Assembly (NCBI GenBank): GCA_017650045.1
Contig: JAGCFP010000022.1
Location: 1 to 37,311 of the forward strand
Reading direction: 5' to 3'
Source of the DNA: Bacteroidaceae bacterium
GTDB lineage: Bacteria; Bacteroidota; Bacteroidia; Bacteroidales; Bacteroidaceae
DNA length: 37,311 nt
The notes under the pieces are model-generated. The model was not told where the DNA came from. It ran no database searches and saw nothing but the letters and a program-made list of their open reading frames with translations. This document shows, one piece after another, positions 16,123-23,685 of this stretch. Positions within the stretch are counted from its first letter, which is position 1; each line of letters opens with the position of its first letter. Both the position numbers and the translations under genes were made by a program.

Positions 16123-17772
16123 ATGAAAATGAAGCATTTTATTTTCTCCGCCATGGCGCTCTTAGCGCTGGCGAGCACGCCTTCACAGGCATGCACCAAC
16201 CTCATCGTAGGCAAGGCAGCCTCTGTCGATGGCTCCGTGATCTGTACCTACAACTGCGATGGCTACGGCTTTGCAGGCTCCATGTATCGCACCCCTGGCG
16301 GGCGTCATGAGGCAGGAGAGCAGATCGCTATCCGCGAGTGGGGCAGGGGAGCCATCCGTGGCTACATCCCACAGGTGGAATACACCTACGACGTCATTGG
16401 CTACATCAATGAGAAGCAGGTCAGCATCGTAGAGACCACCTTCGACGGGCGCCTCGAGCTGCAGAACCCCGAAGGCTGGCTCGATTATGATACCATGATC
16501 CACCTCGGCCTTGAGCGTGCTGCCACAGCGCGCGATGCCATCATCATCATGACAGACCTCCTGCAGGAGTATGGCTACAACAGCACGGGTGAGACCATCA
16601 CCGTGTGCGATAAGAACGAGGCGTGGATCCTCGAGATCATGGGCAAGGGCCCAGGCGTGAAGGGTGCCGTGTGGGTGGCAGTCCGCATCCCAGACGATTG
16701 CATCTCTGCCCATGCCAACCTCTCCCGCATCCGTCAGTTCCCCCTCAAGGACCCTAAGAACTGCCTCTACTCCAAGGACGTCATCACCTTCGCCCGTCAG
16801 AAAGGCTACTTCAGTGGTAAGGACGAGGACTTCAGCTTCCGCGATGCCTATTGCCCCATCTCCTTCTCTAAGGTGCGCTATGCCGATGCCCGCGTGTGGA
16901 GCTTCTTCCGTCACCACTACAACCAGGCAGAGATGGACAAGTACCTGCCTTACATTAATGGCGACTATAGCGAGTACGACCACCTGCCCCTCTACATCAA
17001 GCCCGATCATAAGCTTTCCGTGCGCGACATCATGAACGATATGCGCGACCACTACGAAGGCACGCCCCTCGACATGACAGCCGATATGAGCGCAGGCCCT
17101 TGGAGCTCCCCTTATCGCCCCATGCCTATGAACTGGGAGGTAGATGGTAAGCAGTACTTCCGTGAACGTGCCATTGGTACCCCACAGTCAGGTTTCACAC
17201 TCGTCAGCCACCTGCGTGGTTGGCTGCCCGATGATGTAGGTGGGGTGATGTACTTCAACTGCGATGATGCCAACATGATTGCCTACGTGCCCATCTATTG
17301 TGGCATCACAGAGGTGCCTGAGGCATTCCGTCGTGAGAACAACCAGAGCAACGAGTTCAGCGAGCACGGAGCTTTCTGGGTGAACAATGTGGTGGCCAAC
17401 ATGATTTATCCCCGCTACAGCGTCATGATAGGCGACCTTCGTGAAGCCCAGCAGGAGCTTGAAGATTACTATGCTGCTGATCAGGAGCAGGTGCTGAAAG
17501 ACATCGAGGGCCTCACCAAGCGCGATAAAGTGGCCTACCTCACGGCCAAGTCGGCCGACTATACTGCCCGCATGATGCAGCGTTGGGACAAACTCTTCCG
17601 CCTCATAGCCGTGAAGCACAACGACCAGATCATGAAGCCTTCAGAGAACGGTGTCATCGCCCCAGGGCGCTACACCACCCCAGGCTACGACCAGCGCTAT
17701 CGTGAGCAGATCAGCAAGGACACAGGCACCCGCTACGTGATGCCAGAGTCGGGCGATATCAAGTCGCTGTGA
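16123..17772 (+). CDS. C69 family dipeptidase (PepD-like), secreted
   Basis: A 549-residue Ntn-hydrolase-fold dipeptidase of peptidase family C69. The signal peptide ends TPSQA, so cleavage would expose Cys24 (ACTNLIVG) as the N-terminal nucleophile, matching how the family is matured. The family blocks GSVICTYNCDGYGFAG, YTYDVIGYINEKQVSIVETTF and VCDKNEAWILEIMG are clear. It likely acts in the periplasm or at the surface, cutting dipeptides. It follows the TonB-receptor-like gene by 11 bases with no terminator between them, so the two form a bicistronic unit. A terminator stands right after the stop. Confidence 0.92.
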   Translation: MKMKHFIFSAMALLALASTPSQACTNLIVGKAASVDGSVICTYNCDGYGFAGSMYRTPGGRHEAGEQIAIREWGRGAIRGYIPQVEYTYDVIGYINEKQVSIVETTFDGRLELQNPEGWLDYDTMIHLGLERAATARDAIIIMTDLLQEYGYNSTGETITVCDKNEAWILEIMGKGPGVKGAVWVAVRIPDDCISAHANLSRIRQFPLKDPKNCLYSKDVITFARQKGYFSGKDEDFSFRDAYCPISFSKVRYADARVWSFFRHHYNQAEMDKYLPYINGDYSEYDHLPLYIKPDHKLSVRDIMNDMRDHYEGTPLDMTADMSAGPWSSPYRPMPMNWEVDGKQYFRERAIGTPQSGFTLVSHLRGWLPDDVGGVMYFNCDDANMIAYVPIYCGITEVPEAFRRENNQSNEFSEHGAFWVNNVVANMIYPRYSVMIGDLREAQQELEDYYAADQEQVLKDIEGLTKRDKVAYLTAKSADYTARMMQRWDKLFRLIAVKHNDQIMKPSENGVIAPGRYTTPGYDQRYREQISKDTGTRYVMPESGDIKSL

Positions 17773-17787
17773 TGAAATAGAAAAACC

Positions 17788-17825
17788 CCTCTGCGCTGCG
17801 AAAGTGCAGAGGATCTTTTATTTAT
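17788..17825 (+). terminator. Terminator of the receptor-dipeptidase operon
   Basis: CCTCTGC (17788-17794) pairs with GCAGAGG (17806-17812) with an 11-base loop, followed by ATCTTTTATTTAT. It begins 16 bases after the dipeptidase stop. Confidence 0.7.
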
Positions 17826-18299
17826 GTTATTGATATATCCTTAATGTAGCAAAGTAGCAATGTAGCGATGTGACATTTTTGTCCAATGCTTGGTATATGC
17901 CTTTTTTTCAATTCATCAATCACTGTGCCAACGGATGATGATAAGCAAAGCCGTTTTTTGCAAAATCCTCTTTTTCAGAGCCTTGACTACCTGAAGGAGC
18001 CTGATTTGTCACTTTGTCACTTTGCTACTTTGCTACATTAAGGTAGTTCCAATAGTGCAATTCTGAGAAGGAAGATAGGGTATTAAAAATTATATAATAT
18101 TATATATATATAATATTATATAATTTCAGAAGGGGGTACGTGCACAGAAAAATGGAAGATGCTTATTGTAGCAATGTAGCAATGAAACAATGAAGCATTT
18201 TGTGCAAGGGGCACCCTCATTTAACACTTACACTCTGTTTTCTTAACAGATTTTAACGAGCCACAAAGGGCTGTTTTTGGCAGAGAGTTTTTCTTGCCG
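17826..18299. repeat. Gene-free region carrying three 8-bp-period repeat tracts
   Basis: No reading frame is supported. Three tracts of four units of an 8-mer close to TGTAGCAA occur: 17845-17876, 18006-18037 (inverted) and 18167-18198. The first and second form an imperfect 36-bp inverted repeat (17839-17874 with 18008-18043) whose outer 22 bases are identical. A perfect 40-bp palindrome (18087-18126) stands between the second and third tracts. The third tract lies inside a further inverted pair GCACAGAAAAATG (18142-18154) / CATTTTGTGC (18196-18205). Confidence 0.7.
18087..18126. repeat. Perfect 40-bp AT-only palindrome
   Basis: Every base from 18087 to 18126 is A or T and the two 20-base arms are exact reverse complements with no loop. 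It could extrude a cruciform or be a recombination or deletion footprint. Confidence 0.85.
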
Positions 18300-18307
18300 T
18301 ATCTTTG
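18276..18307 (+). promoter_or_regulatory. Promoter of the DUF2284 gene
   Basis: TTTGG (18276-18280) and TATCTTTG (18300-18307) with a 19-20 base spacer match the Bacteroidetes consensus. The gene starts about 185 bases further down, leaving a long leader that can fold. Confidence 0.7.
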
Positions 18308-18311
18308 TATT

Positions 18312-18501
18312 GTCGGAACGGGAACCAGAATTTGCGCGAGCGTGCAGCAGCAAATTTTTCTGAGTGCACCAGCAAAATTTCCTACGCACACGCCCAAAAA
18401 TAGTCAGTTCCCACGCGCGCAATTCCGACGGTCGGACAATGAAATATTGAAACCTAAAAAACTTAACTATGGCAATGATAAGTAAAAGCAGATGGATGTA
18501 A
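18312..18501 (+). promoter_or_regulatory. Structured leader with a short upstream ORF before the DUF2284 gene
   Basis: In the leader, GTCGGAA (18312-18318) can pair with TTCCGAC (18423-18429) and GGGAAC (18320-18325) with GTTCCC (18407-18412), an extended stem enclosing G/C-rich arms. Right before the gene, a ten-codon ORF (18469-18501, MAMISKSRWM) overlaps the DUF2284 start at 18492 in another frame. This arrangement can couple or modulate translation. It is inferred from the sequence only. Confidence 0.4.
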
Positions 18502-19031
18502 CCTACACAATCGAAAAATACCAGGCAGAGGTTGACGCCAAGGCCTATATCGAGGGATTCCGCAGGGCGGACTACTTTATAACGTTCTGTCAGCAATGCA
18601 GGAACTATGGGCATAGGTATGGGTGCCCGCCCTTCGAGGAGGATCCGCTGGCTATGATAGTGGGGTATGACAGGGTGCGACTGCTGGGGGTAAAGATAAC
18701 CCCTAAGGATAAGACGCTGCCACTGGAGGCTGCCAATGACTTGATGGAGCCAGCAATCAGCGAGCTGAACGCAGAACTGCTGGATTTGGAGCAGGCGCTG
18801 GGTGGTCGTGCCTATGGATTTGTGGGCTCATGTCCTTATTGTGGTGGTGCACCTTGTGCCAGGATCGAAGGTAAGCCTTGTAAGCACCCTGATAAGGTAC
18901 GCCCATCGCTGGAGGCTATCGGATTCGACATCGGTAAGACGGCAACGGACCTGTTGGGGCTCGATATCCAATGGAGTAAGGACGGCTTAATACCTGAGTA
19001 CCTCACCCTGATCTGTGGCATCTTCTATTGA
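18492..19031 (+). CDS. DUF2284 metal-binding protein
   Basis: A 179-residue cytoplasmic protein matching DUF2284 by its Cys pattern: CQQCRNYG near residue 34, YGCPPFEED soon after, and GSCPYCGGAPCARIEGKPCKHPDKVRPSLEA around residue 115-145. These cysteines are the expected ligands of a metal or iron-sulfur site. Physiological role unknown. ATG 18492 is supported by the start of the DUF2284-like region and overlaps a short upstream ORF. It has its own promoter and converges on the GH9 gene. Confidence 0.88.
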   Translation: MDVTYTIEKYQAEVDAKAYIEGFRRADYFITFCQQCRNYGHRYGCPPFEEDPLAMIVGYDRVRLLGVKITPKDKTLPLEAANDLMEPAISELNAELLDLEQALGGRAYGFVGSCPYCGGAPCARIEGKPCKHPDKVRPSLEAIGFDIGKTATDLLGLDIQWSKDGLIPEYLTLICGIFY

Positions 19032-19038
19032 CACAAGA

Positions 19039-19069
19039 AAGCCCAGCACATATTATCTGCACTGGGCTT
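19039..19069. terminator. Bidirectional terminator between DUF2284 and GH9 genes
   Basis: AAGCCCAG (19039-19046) pairs with CTGGGCTT (19062-19069). On the minus strand it is followed by TCTTGTG after TT, and on the plus strand by CTCTATG. It sits within 60 bases of both convergent stops. Confidence 0.65.
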
Positions 19070-19089
19070 CTCTATGAAATCTAACTTAC

Positions 19090-21597
19090 TTATTTCGCAA
19101 GTACGTTCTTAAACGCAGAGCCGAAGATGACGTACTGGGTGTTACCACCCACAGTGCCTTCGTTCTGTCCCCAGAGGAATGGCCAGTCGTCATAGTTCTC
19201 GAAGTGATCGGGCTGACGGAAGAGGAGGCCTGGTGCTACATTGCCTGGGATGAAGGAGAAGTCGGCACGGTTGTTGCCATAGAACACAGCCTTGGGACGC
19301 GCAGCACCCACAGCAGCAACCAACGAGTAGTTGTGGTAGGGGTGACAGCCAAAGATGTAGTTGGCAGCACGGTAGAGGTCGTCCTTGCGGATGATGTCTG
19401 GGAAGTAGAGGTAGGCGAAGCAGATGGTGGTGCCAAAGCTGACCACATTGCCACTGCCTGCCCAGTTGCCTAAGCCAATAGGTACACCGTAGGGGTTGTC
19501 CTTATCGAAACTGAGGATGTATTCCTGGTACTTCTGCACGTAGGGGCGCAGGCGCTGCTTATACGCCTCGTCCATGTATGGGATGGCATCGAGGGCTGTC
19601 TGCAGGTTGCCTGTGGCATTCTGCTCCAAGGCGGGCCAGATCTGCTCGATGAAGCTGTCTAAGTAGTGCTTCTCATGGGTGGCAGCATAAAGCTGCAGGT
19701 TGGTAGCCATGCCTCCCATCTGTCCGCGCTGGTTGCTGTTGGCCATAAGCTCTGTGGCTTCCTGCATGAGGCGCTTCGACTGGGTGAGGGCGCGCTGTGC
19801 CAAGTCGTCGTTGTAGCCTTCGAGGGCACGACTGGCAGCTGCAAACATGGTGGCTGCGTTGAAGTCGAGGCGTGGGTTACGGGTAGTGAACGCCCACATG
19901 TCATCAGGGGTGCCGCTGGACTTGCCATCGGCTGAGACCTCGTAAGGCTTTAGACTGCGGTCGTAGTGCAGACCATCTGTGATGGAGACTGCATCACCCA
20001 GGTGGTGGTAGTTGTCGAGCACGGAGTTGGAGAGGGTAGTGGCCATGTGGCCTATCTGCTCTGCCTGTGCCACGAGGTTCAGGGTGCCATGCTCAATGAA
20101 CTGCAGAATATCTGGCACACCATCGGGACGGTGAAGGTCCACATAGCGCTGCTGCTCGCTGACGAAGGTCTCGTCGCGCTGTGAGTGGAAGAGTTCCCAC
20201 GCACGCACCAGGTTCTGCACCACGCCAATGTTGCCTCCCGTCTCAATGTCGAAGTCGCCTGCATCGAAGTAGCCACCCACGTTCAGTCCAGGAATCAGCT
20301 CGTAGGGCTGGTACTTGGTATCGGTGGTCTCACCTTGGCGATGGATGTCGAAATGGTCGCTTGGCGGAGCCTGCAAGTAGCCTTCCTTGAAAGGTTCTCC
20401 GTGCCACACGCGGTAGCCCTCGTTCACGAACATGTGGTTCATGTGGATAGGGATCCAGACATCGGTGGTGGCATCGGTGATCTTGTCGTACACATGCTCA
20501 TCGATGAGGAAGTCGTTGGTCTTGATGTCGCCATACTGGATGTAGTAAACACCAGGCTCGCGCACGGAAGAGAAGTCGAACTTCACATAGTTATACTTGA
20601 AATAGGTGCCCCATGGCTGGATGCTGCCTTGATAGGCCTGCTGCACGCTGCCATCGTTCATGATGCGGAAGAGGGTAGCGGTGGCCTTAGGGGTGTCTTT
20701 CTTGTCGAGCTCTATCACGGCTACCTTGGGCTGAGTGGGCACGTAACCCATCTGTGAGAAGCCTACGTTGGGCTCACGGATCCATCCTGGGATGGCGTGT
20801 GGCTCAACGGTCCATGTGAGCACCTTGCCCGTCTTGCCTGCTGGCAGGATGCTGCGGAGGACGAACCAGCCGTTCTGTGCCAGGACGCGCCCATCAAAGA
20901 GCTGCAGGTCGATCTCTGACGAGGTGACCTTCACCAGTCGCTCTGGGTCGTCTGTAGCCATGAGGATGGTATGTCCCTTCTCCAGTGGAAGCGGGTCGAT
21001 AAAGCGGTCGGTCCCACGATCGTCATAGGTCTTGAAGCCCTTGAACTGACGGGCTTTCTCCTGATTAGGACGGGTGATGGTCTCACTGGCCGTATAGCGT
21101 GGGAAACGGTTCAAGCGGCCGTCCATGAGGAAGGTCTTGTTCCAGTACTGCGATGGCAGGAACTCGAGGTTGAAGCCTGCCTCGCCCACAAGGGCTGCGG
21201 GCACGGGCTTGTCGAGATAGACGCTGATCTCCACCGCATCGCCCTTGCCAGTTACCACCACACGACTGTCGAAATCATAGTCAGCAAAGCGCATGCCAAC
21301 CTCGATGGAGTTGGTGGTAGGATCGACCTTGCGACTAGTCATGGTGGGCACCAGGTCCCACTGCTCGGGGGCGTTGTTCAGACGGACGGCTCCGCCTTGC
21401 GCTGTGCGCACACCATGATGGATGATCTCGATGCCAGAGTTCTTCTCGTCATTGAAGCCTCCGCTGAAAGGATTGCTGAATACCAGCACATTCACGCCTT
21501 GGCGCTCGAAATACTCCAAGTCGTTGAGCTTTAATCCTTGGGCATAGCTAAACGCTGTAATCAGCGTTGCAGCCATAAAAAGCATTGTCTTTTTCAT
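19090..21597 (-). CDS. GH9 endoglucanase-type enzyme with N-terminal Ig-like domain
   Basis: An 835-residue secreted glycosidase. The Sec signal ends SYAQ near residue 20. A long N-terminal part contains a CelD_N-type Ig-like region (VGFSQMGYVPTQPKVAVIE ... PGVYYIQYGD) ahead of the alpha-barrel of GH9. Catalytic marks are clear: YFDAGDF with Asp445 and Asp448, the usual pair in the DAGD motif, and Glu813 in GQNEGTVGG as the acid near the C-terminus. The region HPYHNYSLVAAVGAARP follows the family pattern before it. GH9 enzymes cut beta-1,4-glucans and related polymers. It is the last gene of the six-gene minus-strand operon, 24 bases after the LOG gene. No dockerin or CBM is seen. Confidence 0.9.
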   Translation of the reverse strand: MKKTMLFMAATLITAFSYAQGLKLNDLEYFERQGVNVLVFSNPFSGGFNDEKNSGIEIIHHGVRTAQGGAVRLNNAPEQWDLVPTMTSRKVDPTTNSIEVGMRFADYDFDSRVVVTGKGDAVEISVYLDKPVPAALVGEAGFNLEFLPSQYWNKTFLMDGRLNRFPRYTASETITRPNQEKARQFKGFKTYDDRGTDRFIDPLPLEKGHTILMATDDPERLVKVTSSEIDLQLFDGRVLAQNGWFVLRSILPAGKTGKVLTWTVEPHAIPGWIREPNVGFSQMGYVPTQPKVAVIELDKKDTPKATATLFRIMNDGSVQQAYQGSIQPWGTYFKYNYVKFDFSSVREPGVYYIQYGDIKTNDFLIDEHVYDKITDATTDVWIPIHMNHMFVNEGYRVWHGEPFKEGYLQAPPSDHFDIHRQGETTDTKYQPYELIPGLNVGGYFDAGDFDIETGGNIGVVQNLVRAWELFHSQRDETFVSEQQRYVDLHRPDGVPDILQFIEHGTLNLVAQAEQIGHMATTLSNSVLDNYHHLGDAVSITDGLHYDRSLKPYEVSADGKSSGTPDDMWAFTTRNPRLDFNAATMFAAASRALEGYNDDLAQRALTQSKRLMQEATELMANSNQRGQMGGMATNLQLYAATHEKHYLDSFIEQIWPALEQNATGNLQTALDAIPYMDEAYKQRLRPYVQKYQEYILSFDKDNPYGVPIGLGNWAGSGNVVSFGTTICFAYLYFPDIIRKDDLYRAANYIFGCHPYHNYSLVAAVGAARPKAVFYGNNRADFSFIPGNVAPGLLFRQPDHFENYDDWPFLWGQNEGTVGGNTQYVIFGSAFKNVLAK

Positions 21598-21621
21598 GTT
21601 TTCTGTATTATTGGATAAGTA

Positions 21622-22587
21622 TTATTGATATTGCATGACTTCTTCCCTGAATTCTTTCAGTACCTTGATGACCTGCACGGTATCGTCTGTGACAGTGAGT
21701 CGCAGGTTCTTGAACTTGCCTTTACGCATGAGTCGCTTCAGCAATGGGTAGAATGGCATGATCTTGGTCCAGAACCTGGAGCCCATGAAGACCATCGGAC
21801 TGGAGATGCCATACGACAGGTAATGGTTCTGCACGGCCTCCTGGAAGATTTCCTGCACCGTCCCTGCACTGCCTGGGGCATAGATGATGCCTCCGAAGGC
21901 CAGGGTGAGGATGCTGTCTTCACGCACACTGTTCTCGAAGAACTTGCAGATGTGGGTGGCAAAGGGCGTGGAAGGCTCGTGCCCATAGAGCCACGTGGGG
22001 ATGCCCAGACTCACGTACTGGTGCTGGGGGTACTTCTCAAGGACGTTGAAGGCTGAGGAGAGCCAACCTGCATCGTGGAAGGAGGGGGCTACCTCGAGCA
22101 TGCTCAGGGCATCTTCCATCTCTTCCATGCTACGACCAGCCATCCAGGCACCCAGGTGCGTGGCTTCCATCGCCCCAGGACCACCTCCGCTGAGCATGTA
22201 GAAATCCAACTCCGTGAGTTTCTTGCTGAGCTTGGCGATGGCGTGGAACATGTTTTCTGTGCGCAGCAGCGCATGCCCTCCCATGATGCCTATGCAGCAA
22301 CGAGGGTCGTGATCCTTGAAGAAGTCGCGCAGGGCAGTATGCATGCCATGATCGTGCAGGGTGCGTGCCAAGGATTCATCCACCGTCTTGGCTATCTTGC
22401 CCGTGGAGAGGAAGTGCTGGTAAACCACGCTGTCATAGCACGTGCGCACACTCTCTGCCTCTGAGGGGTTATAGCCCCTGTAGAGGGTGGTGGCTGAGTA
22501 TAGCTCCTTCTGCGAGATGTCGTAGGGCACCCGTTGCAGGTAGGCGATGATACTGTTGATTTCTTCGAAACTGGTAGAGCTGATCAT
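21622..22587 (-). CDS. LOG-family protein (TIGR00730-like nucleotide-modified purine hydrolase fold)
   Basis: A 321-residue Rossmann-like protein. SGGGPGAMEA at residues 133-142 and PGSAGTVQE at 238-246 are the two conserved motifs; the second is a variant of the usual PGGxGTxxE. LOG-type proteins release a base from a nucleoside monophosphate, a reaction known in cytokinin activation in plants; the bacterial role is usually unclear. The protein is longer than the ~190-residue LOG core, with about 95 extra residues before the core. It is 4 bases downstream of the DUF3089 gene and 24 upstream of GH9. Confidence 0.8.
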   Translation of the reverse strand: MISSTSFEEINSIIAYLQRVPYDISQKELYSATTLYRGYNPSEAESVRTCYDSVVYQHFLSTGKIAKTVDESLARTLHDHGMHTALRDFFKDHDPRCCIGIMGGHALLRTENMFHAIAKLSKKLTELDFYMLSGGGPGAMEATHLGAWMAGRSMEEMEDALSMLEVAPSFHDAGWLSSAFNVLEKYPQHQYVSLGIPTWLYGHEPSTPFATHICKFFENSVREDSILTLAFGGIIYAPGSAGTVQEIFQEAVQNHYLSYGISSPMVFMGSRFWTKIMPFYPLLKRLMRKGKFKNLRLTVTDDTVQVIKVLKEFREEVMQYQ

Positions 22588-22591
22588 AGGC

Positions 22592-23560
22592 TTATCTGTT
22601 TAAGAAGGTGGAGGCACGGAGTGCCATGTTTTCACGTAGCTGGTCTCTATACAACCAGATTTCACGAGTGTGGTAGTTGCCCTCCATACCAAAGAGTGGC
22701 AGCAAGTAGTCGGTGGCCGTATAGCCCTCTACAAACAGCAGGTGTGAGGCCTGGTCGAGGTGTACGGTCAGGGTGTCTTTCTGTTGCTGGTCAACGGGCA
22801 GCAGGGGCGAGGGCTCTGTCATGAACGTGACAGGCGTGGCGTCTGTACGCCAGTTGACAGGGTTGATGGCTACGACATTGTTGTCTCCAATACGTGAGAT
22901 GGCATTACGGGCATCGCGCACGGAGTTATAGCAGATGGTGACACCTGTATCGGCTGCTCCTGTGGCAGGGATAATGTGGGGAGAAGCCAGTTGGTCCTTC
23001 GAGATGCTCACCCCAATGGCATAGGCAGCGATCAGACGCTGGAAGGCAGCTTCGTCCATCTCTTGCAGGAGCTGGAGCATGATCATGGCTCCCTGACTGA
23101 AGCCTGCCAGGATGAAGGGGCGTCCTTGATTGTAATGGCTCAGGTAATGCTTGAACGCCCTCCTGACATCGTCTAAGGCGATAGGGTAACGGGCTGCCAT
23201 GAGGCTGTCGCTCCCAAAACTCTGGAGGGAGCATTGGCGATAGTAAGGAGCATAGTAGTTCAAGCGCCCGCTTACCAAGGTATCTACGCCCAGCATTTCG
23301 CTGTAGAGCGGAGCGCGCAGGCTGTCATTATAGGTATCTGCATGGTAATAAGGCACGCCATCCAGGGTATAGTCGCCCGTCTCTGTGGAGATGATGTAAA
23401 ACACGTCTGCCTGACTCTGACGATCGCTGATGTACCATTGGGAAGCATCGTCATAGTTGGGCGCCTGGGGCAGGGCTTCCCGACCACTCTGGGGGCTCTG
23501 GCATTGAGCCAAGAGGCCCAGAAGGCATGCAAGGGTTGCTAAAAGCTTTAGTCTCTTCAT
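22592..23560 (-). CDS. DUF3089 alpha/beta-hydrolase-like lipoprotein
   Basis: A 322-residue lipoprotein. The start at 23560 is chosen over one 24 bases upstream because it gives a proper signal (MKRLKLLATLACLLGLLAQC) with lipobox Cys20. The serine-hydrolase elbow GFSQGA puts the likely nucleophile at Ser155, and the family's opening DVFYIIST and late HLDQASHLLFVEGY blocks are present. Substrate unknown. It ends 4 bases before the LOG gene and starts 125 bases after the DUF697-like gene, with hairpins between. Confidence 0.82.
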   Translation of the reverse strand: MKRLKLLATLACLLGLLAQCQSPQSGREALPQAPNYDDASQWYISDRQSQADVFYIISTETGDYTLDGVPYYHADTYNDSLRAPLYSEMLGVDTLVSGRLNYYAPYYRQCSLQSFGSDSLMAARYPIALDDVRRAFKHYLSHYNQGRPFILAGFSQGAMIMLQLLQEMDEAAFQRLIAAYAIGVSISKDQLASPHIIPATGAADTGVTICYNSVRDARNAISRIGDNNVVAINPVNWRTDATPVTFMTEPSPLLPVDQQQKDTLTVHLDQASHLLFVEGYTATDYLLPLFGMEGNYHTREIWLYRDQLRENMALRASTFLNR

Positions 23561-23591
23561 TATTACAATATTAATATCACTCATTCATATT

Positions 23592-23659
23592 CCTTCCCCT
23601 AAGCCAAGGGAGGGTTAATTTAACCTTATTTATGTTCCCTCCCCTAAGTCAGGGGAGGG
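23592..23659. repeat. Two GC-rich hairpin units in the DUF697-DUF3089 spacer
   Basis: Two related units lie 36 bases apart: CCTTCCCCTAAGCC-AAGGGAGGG starting 23592 (imperfect) and CCCTCCCCT-AAGTC-AGGGGAGGG at 23637-23659, a perfect 9-bp stem. They may damp or end transcription inside the operon, or be copies of a dispersed intergenic repeat. Confidence 0.6.
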
Positions 23660-23685
23660 TTAGGGAGAGGTCTGTCGTACGCCAC

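Noticed and set aside
16183-17052. 289-residue minus-strand open frame within the C69 dipeptidase gene
   Set aside because: It is the antisense of a clearly recognised coding gene, has no family motif, and long antisense frames are expected from this gene's codon bias.
20185-20757. 190-residue plus-strand open frame within the GH9 gene
   Set aside because: Antisense to GH9 catalytic and Ig-like domains; composition is of a shadow (Val, His and Glu runs).
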